A stretch of 64,000 bases of DNA from Peribacillus sp. ACCC06369 (GCF_030348945.1 NZ_JAUCEN010000002.1:806001-870000), one strand, 5' to 3'; positions 47,333 through 57,009 are shown, numbered from the stretch's first letter. Program-made: numbers and translations. The notes: generated from the letters alone by a model not told the origin.

Positions 47333-49399
47333 TCAATTTTGTATCATGAGCATTTCATCATAGATTAAGTTTTGTCTAAGCTCAGTTGCCGTTTGCATGG
47401 ATATTTGCTCCTCTTCAACCATTTGCTGAATGATATCACGTTCGATTTGCATTGCAATCAACTGAAAATGACTCACCATCTCTTCGAAGCGATGTGCTTC
47501 TTTTTCACTTAATGTTCCAAATGGATTCAGATAACGATTATATCTTTGAATGACAAGCATAACTTCATGACGGTTTTCTGGTGTAGTTTGTTGTTTGATT
47601 AATGAAATAGCTTCCTTTGAAGCTTCTTTTTGTGCATTACGGAACTCCCGGATCAGATCCGCGTTTTTAACGATGGAGTTTTCTAATTTAGCTTCCCATT
47701 TTTTATCCCATTTGACATTGATCTTTTTCTTGAAAAGCATTGCCTGCAAATTAATCCAAGCTCTTTGCAACGATGATTTTTGCATATAATTTAACTTTCT
47801 TGAAATATACACTTTATAAAGCTCAAAGGCTGTTTCAGATATAGTCCCTTTTTCAACCAATCCAGAGACTACTTCCAATTCCTCAGTGGCCCCTAGCTCC
47901 ACTAAATCCTGTATGGTCCGATTATCCGGTCTATTCGTTATTCCTCGTTCCAAATCAATCAGTTGTTCATTTAAATCTTCCATTACTTGATGGACCGCTT
48001 TCTGATTATCCATCGTTGCTTCTTTGCTCAACAGATGGATTGTTTTATTTAACACAATTTTATAAGCTTCCTCGGAGGTAAGGCGTTCATCTTTATATTC
48101 AGTAGGTGTCTTTACTAGTATGGGCAAAAGAACCGTAGCCAAAAAGACGCTTAACAAAATAACGCAAGCAGCGATAAACAAGACTGTATTACGCATCGGG
48201 AATAAAGTGTCATCCGGCATAAAATATGGTATGGATAAAGCGGTAGCTAGTGTAATGGTACCATGAATGCCGCCAACAGATATCAAGAAGGCATATCGTG
48301 ATCTTGAAACATTCTTATCATCGTTGTCTTTGATATTTTCTGGATGAACCCTGGACATAATGAATTGCTCTAATGGATTCACTCTATTTTTAGTAAAAGT
48401 ATCATGCAGAATGTATACCCAAATAAAACGAATCACCAATAATAAAAGAACAATCAATACACTTATCCCAAAAAGAGTACCCCTATTTAAGTTGGACTCA
48501 ATTTCCTGATAAACGCTCGGTAACATAAATCCTAATAAAGCGAATACCAGTCCATTCAAAAGATAACTTAATACAGACCATGTATTCGATGATACAATTT
48601 GCAATTTAGTTGTGGAACTCTGAAGGCGATCCCGCTCGATGCCATGAATCACACCTGCGGCAACCACTGCTAAGATTCCGGAAACATGGAATTCTTCAGC
48701 CACCATATAAATGACAAAAGGCGTAATCAGCTCAATAACAATAGACATCGAGATTTCTTCAAGTCCGTGAACCCGTAAAAGTAATCTTAATTTAACGATT
48801 AAATACCCCAATAGGATACCTATAATGATTCCGCCTAAAGCCACAAATATAAAATGAAGCGAAGCATCTTTTATAGAAAATGCTCCAGTTAAGGCAGCTG
48901 CCAGGGCAACTTTAAAAGCAACGATTCCGGCAGCATCATTGAAAAGTGATTCACCCTCAAGGATAGGCATCATATTTCCGGGCAATTTCAATCCTTTTGT
49001 AATCGATTGTACCGCTACGGCATCCGTAGGGGTAATTGTAGCCGCTAAAGCAAAAGCAACAGCCATCGGCATATCAGGTATTAACCAGTGGATGAAAAAA
49101 CCTCCTGCAAAAACGGTCACAAATACTAACCCAAAGGCCAATAACAGAATAGGCTTACGCAATTCAAGCATTTCTTTACGGGACGTATTTTTTCCTTCTG
49201 TAAAGAGTAACGGAGCAATAACACAGATCATAAATAATTCTGAATGAAAATCGAACGATAAGTGAAATGGTAATAATGAAAGTACTGCTCCCATGAATAT
49301 CTGATAAATCGGAAGTGGAATACGAGGCCATATGGCATTTAATATTGTAGCAATTATTGTGGACACCAATAATCCGAGCAATGTGATTAAGAATGACAT
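47333..49399 (-). CDS. nhaK: Sodium/proton antiporter NhaK (CPA1)
   Basis: Monovalent cation/proton antiporter of 688 residues. The first ~430 form about 12 membrane helices with the transport motif 'LEGESLFNDAAGIVAFK' and 'TITPTDAVAVQSI' (the ND residues of CPA1 exchangers). The last ~260 are a charged cytoplasmic domain. Length and tail match B. subtilis NhaK (YvgP). ATG at 49399 with AAGGAG. It extrudes Na+, K+ or Li+ for pH and salt control. Single gene. Confidence 0.9.
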   Translation of the reverse strand: MSFLITLLGLLVSTIIATILNAIWPRIPLPIYQIFMGAVLSLLPFHLSFDFHSELFMICVIAPLLFTEGKNTSRKEMLELRKPILLLAFGLVFVTVFAGGFFIHWLIPDMPMAVAFALAATITPTDAVAVQSITKGLKLPGNMMPILEGESLFNDAAGIVAFKVALAAALTGAFSIKDASLHFIFVALGGIIIGILLGYLIVKLRLLLRVHGLEEISMSIVIELITPFVIYMVAEEFHVSGILAVVAAGVIHGIERDRLQSSTTKLQIVSSNTWSVLSYLLNGLVFALLGFMLPSVYQEIESNLNRGTLFGISVLIVLLLLVIRFIWVYILHDTFTKNRVNPLEQFIMSRVHPENIKDNDDKNVSRSRYAFLISVGGIHGTITLATALSIPYFMPDDTLFPMRNTVLFIAACVILLSVFLATVLLPILVKTPTEYKDERLTSEEAYKIVLNKTIHLLSKEATMDNQKAVHQVMEDLNEQLIDLERGITNRPDNRTIQDLVELGATEELEVVSGLVEKGTISETAFELYKVYISRKLNYMQKSSLQRAWINLQAMLFKKKINVKWDKKWEAKLENSIVKNADLIREFRNAQKEASKEAISLIKQQTTPENRHEVMLVIQRYNRYLNPFGTLSEKEAHRFEEMVSHFQLIAMQIERDIIQQMVEEEQISMQTATELRQNLIYDEMLMIQN

Positions 49400-49791
49400 A
49401 GAATCTCCTTATCTTCTAATGTTTTAGTCTGATTGCCCATGAAACCTATATAAAAAGATAAAAAAGCAGAGGTATTTAAATCGATTAACCATTCTTTTAT
49501 ATTTTTTAGAAACCCTCTTATTGCACGTCGTGCATGTATCTGTACAGATACACGTACTATCCGCCAATGTGTAGCCTCGGTCTTTGATATACCCCTTTGT
49601 CATTAATTACAAACAGGATATCACATATGAATATGGTTTATTCAATATCAACCTTTAACATAGCCTCTTTTGTATTCCCCTTTAATACTGCTTAAATGAA
49701 AAATAAGTTCATGTTAAGCTCAGGATTTTCTGTATAAAATACCCTTTATGAAGAAACATAGAAAAATGGAGTTAGAGCGACCTGCAAAAAA
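49400..49791. other. Divergent intergenic region
   Basis: 392 bases between nhaK (-) and the germination operon (+); it must hold both promoters. A small hairpin TGTATC-TGT-ACAGATACA near 49534-49551 is the only structure seen. No clear sigma-G box found. Confidence 0.5.
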
Positions 49792-51384
49792 ATGGGGGTA
49801 ACCAGTTTGATTCGTAATGTAGGCAAATTGTTAAGAAAAAAGAAAGAAAAAAAATCCAGTGTACAAAATAATTACCAAGATTCTAAGCCTGCAGATGCAC
49901 TTGATGCGAATTTTAGTCAAAATGTAGAAACACTTCGTTCTGTTTATGATAATTGCTCGGATGTCATGTTCCGTTCGTTCTTACTTTTCGGAAAGACGAG
50001 AGCCATGCTTATTTACATTGCGGGACTCTCAGACATCGAGGCGATAGAGCAATATGTGCTATCTCCACTCATGCAAGAGTCATCAAAAGAGCCACAGCCA
50101 TTAAATGAGTTTATTGAACATAAAATGCCCGTTCCTAAAGTCGTAAAAGTGAATATGTTGGCGGATTGCATTGAATCGATTTCCTCTGGAAACCCGATCC
50201 TTCTATATGAAGGGGAAAGCGATGGATTTTCTTTAGGATTGTCCAAATGGGAAAAGCGGGCGATTGAAGAACCTATGGCAGAGGGGGGAGTTAGGGGGTC
50301 ACGAGAGGGATTTATTGAATCTCTAGAGGTAAATACGTCTCAATTGCGACGTATTATTAAAAGTCCTGCCCTTAAATTACAATCGATGAAGATCGGAACT
50401 TATACCAGGACGAATGTTTCGATTGCTTATATTGATGGACTTGTGGATAAAACACTGATTGAAGAGATTACAACTCGGTTGGAACGAATTAAAATAGACG
50501 GTATTTTAGAAAGCGAGTACATCGAGGAAATGATTGAGGACAATCCGTTTTCACCTTTCCCTCAGATCATGACGACAGAACGGCCGGATGTAGCCTGTTC
50601 TTGCTTGCTGGAGGGACGGGCTGTCATTCTTGTAGAAGGAACCCCTTTTACTTTAATTGCACCAATATCGTTCTTTTCTTTGATTCAATCACAAGAGGAT
50701 TATGCTCAACGTTTTATGGCAGGCACTTTTATCCGTTGGTTACGTTATATTTTTATGGGATTATCTCTTTTGCTTCCGTCCCTATATGTTGCTATTTTGA
50801 CGTTCCATCATGAGGCGGTCCCAACCGCACTCCTGCTAAGCAGCGCGGCATCCCGGGAATCGGTCCCTTTTCCTGCAATAGTAGAGGCATTGGCTATGGA
50901 AATTACCTTTGAAGCACTAAGAGAGGCAGGGGTTCGATTGCCGAAGCAGGTAGGTTCTGCTGTCAGCATTGTTGGAGCGCTAGTGATTGGTCAAGCTTCC
51001 GTACAAGCGGGGTTGGTTTCAGCGCCAATGGTCATTGTGGTTGCGATTACGGGAATCGCTTCTTTTATGATGCCTCGTTATATTGCCGGAATTGCTTTCC
51101 GGATGCTGCGTTTTCCAATGATGCTGCTTGCCGGTACATTAGGACTGCTTGGTATCATGATGGGGATCATTGCCATAGTCATTCACTTATGCAGCTTGCG
51201 CTCCTTCGGCGTTCCCTACTTAACGCCACTGGCACCGTTAAAAGGTCAAGGGCTGAAAGATGTGCTGTGGAGAGCTCCTTGGTGGATGATGGATACACGC
51301 CCGCGTCTCACAGGGGATTCTAATGTATACCGTCAACCCCCGGAGCAGGGACCAAATCCAAAAAGGGGAAGTGAAACGGAGTGA
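49792..51384 (+). CDS. Germinant receptor A subunit (GerA family)
   Basis: Subunit A of a nutrient germinant receptor in the spore inner membrane, 530 residues. The long hydrophilic N-terminal domain (to about 310) contains the family marks 'FRSFLLFGKTRAMLIYIAGL' and 'IEEMIEDNPFSPFPQ'. The C-terminal half has five membrane helices and ends in a short loop ('YLTPLAPLKGQGLKDVLWRA'). ATG 49792 has no clear ribosome site; TTG 49807, with GGGGG before it, is a possible alternative. First gene of the A-C-D-B row. Confidence 0.92.
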   Translation: MGVTSLIRNVGKLLRKKKEKKSSVQNNYQDSKPADALDANFSQNVETLRSVYDNCSDVMFRSFLLFGKTRAMLIYIAGLSDIEAIEQYVLSPLMQESSKEPQPLNEFIEHKMPVPKVVKVNMLADCIESISSGNPILLYEGESDGFSLGLSKWEKRAIEEPMAEGGVRGSREGFIESLEVNTSQLRRIIKSPALKLQSMKIGTYTRTNVSIAYIDGLVDKTLIEEITTRLERIKIDGILESEYIEEMIEDNPFSPFPQIMTTERPDVACSCLLEGRAVILVEGTPFTLIAPISFFSLIQSQEDYAQRFMAGTFIRWLRYIFMGLSLLLPSLYVAILTFHHEAVPTALLLSSAASRESVPFPAIVEALAMEITFEALREAGVRLPKQVGSAVSIVGALVIGQASVQAGLVSAPMVIVVAITGIASFMMPRYIAGIAFRMLRFPMMLLAGTLGLLGIMMGIIAIVIHLCSLRSFGVPYLTPLAPLKGQGLKDVLWRAPWWMMDTRPRLTGDSNVYRQPPEQGPNPKRGSETE

Positions 51385-52631
51385 ATAATAGTTGGAGGCG
51401 AACAAAGATATTGGAGAAAGTAAAGAGGCGTCGTTTCATGAAAAGCGTCCTTCTTTTGCTCGGTATTTGTGGAACAACCCCTTTTCTAAGCGGTTGTTGG
51501 GATCGAACAGAAATCACTGATTTGGCGATTGTCACAGCAGCCTCCATCGATAAGAAGGATAATAATCAAATCGAACTATCCGTCCAAGTCTTTATTCCAA
51601 GTTCAATAAGTAGTGGAGGCGGCGGTCAAGGAGGAGGGGCCAGTCAAGGAGGGGGTGCTGTTACGACATTGGTGAGATATGAAAAAGGCTCCAATATTTC
51701 AGATGCATTGTCTAAGCTTCAAAGCAAGCTTCCGCGAAAAGTATTTTGGGGACATTGTAAAGTATTTGTATTCGGTGAAAAGTTAGCGAAAGAAGGAATT
51801 CAAGAGCAGCTGGATTTTTTACTGCGCCATCCGCAGCCAAGAGAGAAAGCAAATGTGTATGTCAGCAAAGGGAAAGCAAAGCCTATCCTTGAATCTTTGC
51901 CACCTCTAGAAAACTATTCAGGGGAAGTGCTTAGAGAACTATCTGATTTACATATTGGGATGCTGGTCACACTACAGGATTTAGATGAAATGTTAACCGG
52001 TAAGCCTCAAGCGGCCGCACTTCCATTCATTAAAATATTGCCTCCAGGGAAAGGGCAAACGAAATTACAGGGAATCCCTTACATTGTCGGGACAGCCGTG
52101 TTCAAAAAAGATAAAATGACTGGGATGATGACGGAAAAAGAAACAAGAGGGCTATTGTGGTTAAGGGATGAAGTGGAATCATACACCGTGACCATAAAAC
52201 CCAAAGGGGTGAAAGGGAAGATATCTTTAAGTCCAGTGTCAGCCAAAGTCAAGATCATTCCGCAAATTATCAATGACAAATGGAAATTATTGGTGAAGGT
52301 AAATACAGATGGAGCTGTTATACAAAATGGAACGAATTTAAACCTTTCAAATCCTAAGTCTCTAAAAGCTGCAGAACGAGCATATCAAAAAGATATAGAA
52401 AAACGCATCGAGATGGCTTTTCTGAATACTCAGGATAAGAAAGCGGACATTTTAGGGTTAGGTAAAGATTTCTATAGGAAATATCCTAAACAGTTTAATA
52501 AGGTCGAAAACCACTGGGATGAGATATTCGCGGAAATGGAAGTGGAAATCGATGTTGCGGCCCATATTCGAAGACAGGGCTATATTAACAAACCGGCGGG
52601 TTTGTCTGAGAAAGAGGTGAAGGACAAGTGA
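51381..52631 (+). CDS. Germinant receptor C subunit (Ger(x)C lipoprotein)
   Basis: Lipoprotein subunit C of the receptor, about 416 residues. The lipobox is 'FLSGCWDRTE', with lipid-modified Cys followed by WDR as in most GerC proteins. The signal helix is 'SVLLLLGICGTTPFLSG'. A glycine-rich loop ('SGGGGQGGGASQGGG') sits near residue 75. GTG 51381 overlaps the A-subunit stop (GTGA); ATG 51438, behind AAAGAGG, would give a more usual short signal peptide. Translationally coupled to the neighbours. Confidence 0.92.
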   Translation: MNNSWRRTKILEKVKRRRFMKSVLLLLGICGTTPFLSGCWDRTEITDLAIVTAASIDKKDNNQIELSVQVFIPSSISSGGGGQGGGASQGGGAVTTLVRYEKGSNISDALSKLQSKLPRKVFWGHCKVFVFGEKLAKEGIQEQLDFLLRHPQPREKANVYVSKGKAKPILESLPPLENYSGEVLRELSDLHIGMLVTLQDLDEMLTGKPQAAALPFIKILPPGKGQTKLQGIPYIVGTAVFKKDKMTGMMTEKETRGLLWLRDEVESYTVTIKPKGVKGKISLSPVSAKVKIIPQIINDKWKLLVKVNTDGAVIQNGTNLNLSNPKSLKAAERAYQKDIEKRIEMAFLNTQDKKADILGLGKDFYRKYPKQFNKVENHWDEIFAEMEVEIDVAAHIRRQGYINKPAGLSEKEVKDK

Positions 52632-52849
52632 GATGGGGGGCTTTTTTGTGTACAACCGTGATCGTAGCTTTAATCATTTTGTTTGAATGGCCGAAAATGA
52701 AAAAAAATCCTAAAAAAGATAAAGTGGCATTTCTTACACTGCTCCTCACTGGCTTGGTTCTGTCCATGTTCAATCTTCCACAGATGTCAGGACCCACTCA
52801 ATGGGTGGAAACTCTTTTCAGGCCATTTGGAGAGTTTATGGAAAAGTGA
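52628..52849 (+). CDS. Germinant receptor D subunit (73 aa)
   Basis: Small two-helix membrane protein (about residues 6-20 and 33-48), GTG start 52628 overlapping the C-subunit stop, with AAAGAGGTGA upstream. Small D-type subunits of this size and build are known in many Bacillus receptor operons and tune receptor activity. A broken second copy of its end lies at 54049-54133, directly before the second B gene. Confidence 0.75.
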   Translation: MRWGAFLCTTVIVALIILFEWPKMKKNPKKDKVAFLTLLLTGLVLSMFNLPQMSGPTQWVETLFRPFGEFMEK

Positions 52850-52906
52850 GTCTATTAGTGGGTGTTGCGGGATTTAATTCATTCTATTAAAGAAAGGAGG
52901 AAGCAG

Positions 52907-54007
52907 ATGGAGAAAGGAAAAATTTCATCATTACAGATGGCATTCATGATATATCCGACGATTGTGGCAACGGCTATTCTCGGGGTTCCCAGCATTACAG
53001 CGAAATATGCCAAAACTGATTTATGGCTGTCCCCCATTTTTGCTGCGCTCATAGGGTATCTGACGGTGTATATCGCTTATAAACTGCACCAACTTTATCC
53101 AAAACAAACGGTGATCCAATTCACTGAAAAGATCATTGGTCGGATTCCGGGGAAAATTTTCGGTTTTTTACTCTTGTTTTTTTATATCCAGAACACGGGG
53201 CTAATCCTTAGAAGCTACGCAGAATTTCTTGTCGGCTCTTTTCTGGTACGTACCCCGATTAGTGTGATCATGGCATCGATGGTGCTTCTGTGTGCGTTCA
53301 TCGTACGCGGGGGAATAGAAGTGTTGGGGCGAGCTGCTGAATTGTTTGTACCTGTTTTTATTTTTCCAATCTTTATCTTAATCCTTTTGCTGATTCCTGA
53401 TCTCGAATTTAAGAATATATACCCGGTATTGGGGGATGGTATAATGCCCCCAATCAAGGGTGCGATTGTACCGGGGGGATGGTTCAGCGAGTTTTTCCTG
53501 ATCATTTTTCTTCTTCCTTTTTTGGCAGATATGAAAAAAGGGATGAAATCCGGGATGATGTCTGTGTTTGCCGTGATGATGACGTTAATTGTGGTGAATC
53601 TTATGGTTCTATTTGTACTCGGGTCAACCACATCCACAAAACTTTACCCCCTGATGAGTGTATCTCGATACATCAGTTTGGCAGACTTTTTTGAACATGT
53701 TGAGTCCGCCGTCATGGCGGTATGGATAGTAGGGGCGTTTGTGAAAATTTCCGTTTTTTATTATGCATCTGCTTTAGGTACAGCGCAGTGGCTGAATCTC
53801 TCCGACTATCGTCCTGTTGTATGGCCGATTGGGATTTTGATTGTCATATTCAGTTTGTGGTCGTTGCCAAGCGCTATGGATGTCAGTCGTAATGATACCA
53901 ACGTCTTCCCTTTACAAGGAATTTTGATGCAAACGATTATTCCTCTGTTATTGTTGGTGATTGCTGTTGTAAGGAAAAGAAATCGTAAAGGAACCGAAAC
54001 CAGCTGA
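52907..54007 (+). CDS. Germinant receptor B subunit (GerB permease), copy 1
   Basis: Integral membrane subunit B, 366 residues and ten helices, in the APC/spore-germination permease superfamily. ATG 52907 follows AAAGGAGG; an earlier in-frame start (52862) has no ribosome site. Marks: 'SSLQMAFMIYPTIVATAILG', 'GGIEVLGRAAELFVPVFI', 'GWFSEFFLIIFLLPFLADM'. B subunits form the germinant-binding site. It is followed by a second, very similar gene. Confidence 0.93.
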   Translation: MEKGKISSLQMAFMIYPTIVATAILGVPSITAKYAKTDLWLSPIFAALIGYLTVYIAYKLHQLYPKQTVIQFTEKIIGRIPGKIFGFLLLFFYIQNTGLILRSYAEFLVGSFLVRTPISVIMASMVLLCAFIVRGGIEVLGRAAELFVPVFIFPIFILILLLIPDLEFKNIYPVLGDGIMPPIKGAIVPGGWFSEFFLIIFLLPFLADMKKGMKSGMMSVFAVMMTLIVVNLMVLFVLGSTTSTKLYPLMSVSRYISLADFFEHVESAVMAVWIVGAFVKISVFYYASALGTAQWLNLSDYRPVVWPIGILIVIFSLWSLPSAMDVSRNDTNVFPLQGILMQTIIPLLLLVIAVVRKRNRKGTETS

Positions 54008-54048
54008 ATGGGCGTTTTTTATGCTAAATATTCGATAAGGTGCTATCT

Positions 54049-54133
54049 ATGTTCGTACTCGCGCAGAGGGCAGGACCAACTGAATGGATTGCATCTCTTT
54101 TTTAAGCCGTTTGAAGAGTTTATGAAAAAGTAA
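54049..54133 (+). pseudogene. Remnant of a second D subunit
   Basis: Sequence resembling the last third of the D gene at 52628-52849: 'GPTEWIASLF' then, after one frameshift, 'FKPFEEFMKK' and stop. It is followed by the same leader as before copy 1 (AGAAAGGAGGAAG). It shows that the D-B unit as a whole was duplicated and D was then lost in the second copy. Confidence 0.75.
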
Positions 54134-54192
54134 ATCTATCAGTGGGTTGCGTGATTTCAAATTTACATACTATCAGAGAAAGGAGGAAGATG

Positions 54193-55296
54193 ATGGAGAA
54201 AGGTAAAATTTCATCTCTACAGATGGCATTCATGATGTATCCAACGATTGTGGCAACGGCTGTTCTCGGTGTTCCAAGCATCACAGCGAAATATGCCAAA
54301 ACTGATTTATGGCTGTCCCCCATTTTGGCGTCTCTCATCGGGTATGCGACGGTGTATATCACTTATAAACTGCACAAACTTTATCCGAAACAAACGGTTA
54401 TCCAATTCAGTGAACAGATCATCGGTCGGATTCCGGGGAAAATTCTCGGTTTTTTATTCTTGTTTTTTTATATCCCGATCACAGGGCAAATCCTAAGAAG
54501 TTACGGAGAATATATTGTCGACTCTTTTCTGGTCAAAACCCCGATTAGCGTGATCATGGCATCAATGATACTCCTCTGTGCCTTTATCGTACGCGGAGGG
54601 ATAGAGGTGTTGGGGAGAGCTGCCCAATTGTTTGTTCCCGTTTTTATCATTCCAATCCTCATCTTAATCATCTTACTGGGCCCTGATCTTGAATTTAAGA
54701 ATATATTCCCGATATTGGGGAATGGAATTATGCCTCCAATCAAGGGTTCGATTGTACCGGGTGGATGGTTCAGCGAGTTTTTTCTGATGATTTTTCTCCT
54801 CCCTTTTTTAGCGGATATGAAAAAAGGAATGAAATATGGGATGATGACTGTGTTTGCCGTGATGATGACATTAGTTGTGGTGAATCTTATCGTTCTTTTT
54901 GTACTCGGATCAACAACATCCACAAAGAATTATCCGTTGATGAATGTATCTCGGTACATCAGTTTGGCCGACTTTTTTGAACATTTGGAGTCCGCCATCA
55001 TGGCCGTATGGATAGTAGGAGCGTTTGTCAAGATTTCTGTGTTTTATTATGCGGCTGCTTTGGGTACCGCGCAGTGGCTGAATCTCTCTGACTATCGTCC
55101 TGTTGTATGGCCGATAGGGATTTTGATTGTAGAATTCAGCTTTTGGTCGTATCCTAGCTCTATGGATGTCAGTCGATATGATATCATCGCCTTCCCTTTT
55201 CATGGAATTTTGATGCAAACGTTGATTCCTCTGTTATTGTTGGTGATAGCTGTTGGTAAAAGAAATAGACAGAGAAAGGGAAGCAATTCAAGCTAA
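54193..55296 (+). CDS. Germinant receptor B subunit (GerB permease), copy 2
   Basis: Second GerB permease, 367 residues, very like copy 1 through the whole length ('GKISSLQMAFMMYPTIVATA', 'NGIMPPIKGSIVPGGWFSEF'). ATG 54193 matches the copy-1 start; ATG 54190 is equally possible. Differences are concentrated in loops and a few helix residues ('IPITGQILRSYGEYIVDS' against 'IQNTGLILRSYAEFLVGS'). Those could change the germinant recognised while A and C are shared. Ends the operon. Confidence 0.93.
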   Translation: MEKGKISSLQMAFMMYPTIVATAVLGVPSITAKYAKTDLWLSPILASLIGYATVYITYKLHKLYPKQTVIQFSEQIIGRIPGKILGFLFLFFYIPITGQILRSYGEYIVDSFLVKTPISVIMASMILLCAFIVRGGIEVLGRAAQLFVPVFIIPILILIILLGPDLEFKNIFPILGNGIMPPIKGSIVPGGWFSEFFLMIFLLPFLADMKKGMKYGMMTVFAVMMTLVVVNLIVLFVLGSTTSTKNYPLMNVSRYISLADFFEHLESAIMAVWIVGAFVKISVFYYAAALGTAQWLNLSDYRPVVWPIGILIVEFSFWSYPSSMDVSRYDIIAFPFHGILMQTLIPLLLLVIAVGKRNRQRKGSNSS

Positions 55297-55383
55297 CCTT
55301 TTCTGCCACTTGGTTTAAGAGAATTGAAAAAGTTTGGGCATGAAAGTAGGTAAAAGGAGTTCTATCTTTAATGTTAAAACAAA

Positions 55384-55482
55384 GTTGATTGGAACGGAAG
55401 GTGCGAGACTCCTGCGGGAAAACGCGTCCAATGGAGACCCCGTTGGCGCAAAGGTGCCCGGAGTGAAGCAACATTCAATTTA
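55384..55482. repeat. Bacillaceae intergenic repeat, partial
   Basis: 'GGTGCGAGACTCCTGCGGGA', then 'GAGACCCCGTTGGCGCAAAG', then 'GGTGCCCGGAGTGAAGC'. This is the wording of a GC-rich structured repeat that I remember from many Bacillus-group genomes, here with its middle shortened. No coding frame. Confidence 0.6.
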
Positions 55483-55534
55483 AACACACCTCAAAAGCCA
55501 ACTCAATTACTATAGAGTTTGTCTACAGTCTGCA

Positions 55535-55561
55535 ACCATTCCGTTTTCGAATGGTTTTTTT
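55535..55561 (+). terminator. Terminator of the germination operon
   Basis: AACCATTC-CGTTTTC-GAATGGTT followed by T7. Confidence 0.78.
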
Positions 55562-55636
55562 GTTGAGAAAAAAGAGAAAAGCTTAAGATCATCAGATGTA
55601 TTTTGCAGCAAGTTAAAAATAATTAACAATTCTTTT

Positions 55637-55665
55637 TCAAACCGTTTTGAGGTTTGTCCCGTTAT
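55637..55665 (+). promoter_or_regulatory. ECF-sigma-type promoter
   Basis: TCAAACC (AAC at 55640-55642) and CGTTAT (CGT at 55660-55662), 17 bases apart: the AAC/CGT pattern of ECF sigma promoters. It precedes the operon-like row whose last two genes are an ECF sigma factor and its anti-sigma, so it may be their own target. Confidence 0.5.
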
Positions 55666-55707
55666 CTATAGTACAAAGGTTTTTTTTAGAAGGGAGAGAG
55701 GAAAAAC

Positions 55708-56481
55708 GTGAAAAAGGTCATTTTTGTTGGGTGGATATCATTGATGGCAGTCCTGTTAGGATTTTCACCGGAAATGGGTTCGAATCGGGGGCAAGCTGTC
55801 AACGACGTCGTAAAAGTATATGGACCAGGTGGACCTCTTGGACCTATTAAGGAAGTTGCGGAACAATTCACCAAAGAAACGGGGATAAAAGTTGAAGTAA
55901 CAGCGGGACCCGAAGAAAAATGGATTGATCAAGCCAAACAGGATGCGGATATCATTTACGGAGGGTCGGAATATATGCTAACTGAATTTATGCATGATCA
56001 TCCGGAAGTCCTTAATGAAAAAAACCGTACAGAATTGTATACACGGTCAGCTGGAATTCTGGTTAGAAAAGGAAACCCAAAGAATATACAGTCATTGGAG
56101 GATTTAACGAAGAAGGGCGTAAAGATTGTGGATGTTAATGGAGCCGGGCAACTGGGGCTATGGGAAGATTTGGCTGGAAGAAAAGGATTGATTCCTGGAA
56201 TTAGCAGGAATATTGACATTTCAGTGAAATCCAGTGCAGAAGCTATTGATCTATGGAAAGCAAATTCTACATTAGACGCCTGGGTTACCTATGAATCCTG
56301 GCATTACCGTCTGGCGGATGTGACGGACCTGGTTCAACTCCCTGAGGAAGATAAGCTCTATAGAGGAACCCCAGTAAGCATAACAAGTAAGAGTGAAAAC
56401 AAGAAAAAGGCAAAACAATTCATTGATTATCTTAAAACGGAAGAATCCCATCAAGTATTTCAAAAATGGGGATGGAAGTAA
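55708..56481 (+). CDS. Secreted substrate-binding protein, AcfC-like
   Basis: A 257-residue extracytoplasmic binding protein (PBP-like II fold). Signal peptide about residues 1-30 without lipobox. Marks of the AcfC/ModA-like branch: 'VYGPGGPLGPIKEVAEQFTK' at the start of the mature part, 'VEVTAGPEEKW', 'NGAGQLGLWEDLAGRKG', 'AIDLWKANSTLDAWVTYESW'. AcfC-type proteins probably bind oxyanions or small organic acids; no permease genes lie nearby. It starts 46 bases after an ECF-type promoter, and a lipoprotein gene follows after 21 bases. Confidence 0.8.
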   Translation: MKKVIFVGWISLMAVLLGFSPEMGSNRGQAVNDVVKVYGPGGPLGPIKEVAEQFTKETGIKVEVTAGPEEKWIDQAKQDADIIYGGSEYMLTEFMHDHPEVLNEKNRTELYTRSAGILVRKGNPKNIQSLEDLTKKGVKIVDVNGAGQLGLWEDLAGRKGLIPGISRNIDISVKSSAEAIDLWKANSTLDAWVTYESWHYRLADVTDLVQLPEEDKLYRGTPVSITSKSENKKKAKQFIDYLKTEESHQVFQKWGWK

Positions 56482-56502
56482 ATTTACGAGGAGTGAGAGT
56501 AT

Positions 56503-56973
56503 ATGAAAAAGTGGATGGTATTTTCAGTTTTTATGATGGTCCTAGTTTTGGCAGCATGCGGAAATGAAGCTAATGATTCAACACAAAATGATCAAGTGGT
56601 TAGTGGAACAGCCGATGAAAAGGCAGTAACCCTAAAATTATTGGAAAGTGAAACAACAGGCGAATACTTGGCTGATTCCAAGGGAATGACACTCTATTTT
56701 TTCAAAAATGATAAATCTAAAAAAAGCAATTGCATGGGTGAATGTCTGGAAAAATGGCCGCCGTTCATGGAAAGCGATTTTGCGGTCCCTAAAGGATTTG
56801 AGAAAAAAGACTTTGGAACCATTAAAAGGGAAGATACAGGGGAAGAGCAGGTAACGTACAAAGGATATCCACTCTACTATTTCTTGAATGATAAGGTAGC
56901 GGGAGATGTCAATGGTGAAGGTGTGAAAAATGTTTGGTATATTGTAAATAATGAGACGGCTTTTCCAAAATAA
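56503..56973 (+). CDS. Lipoprotein with PF03640 (COG4315) repeats
   Basis: A 156-residue lipoprotein with lipobox 'VLAACGN'. Two copies of the secreted repeat of PF03640 follow: 'LADSKGMTLYFFKNDKSKKS' with 'CMGECLEKWPPF', and 'TYKGYPLYYFLNDKVAGDVN' with 'GVKNVWYIV'. The two cysteines of 'NCMGEC' could be redox-active or bind metal. The family has no settled function. RBS GAGGAGTG. It is followed by a hairpin, then the sigma factor. Confidence 0.88.
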   Translation: MKKWMVFSVFMMVLVLAACGNEANDSTQNDQVVSGTADEKAVTLKLLESETTGEYLADSKGMTLYFFKNDKSKKSNCMGECLEKWPPFMESDFAVPKGFEKKDFGTIKREDTGEEQVTYKGYPLYYFLNDKVAGDVNGEGVKNVWYIVNNETAFPK

Positions 56974-57009
56974 GAAAAAAGGGAACGACCACTGGGGGTC
57001 GTTCCTGTT
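56973..57009 (+). terminator. Hairpin between lipoprotein and sigma genes
   Basis: GGGAACGACC-ACTG-GGGGTCGTTCCT. The T tract is weak (GTTATT), so partial read-through into the sigma factor gene is likely. Confidence 0.65.

Noticed and set aside
53215..54923. Two similar 140-codon minus-strand frames, one in each GerB gene
   Set aside because: Their likeness is only a consequence of the gerB duplication; both are antisense shadows without ribosome sites.
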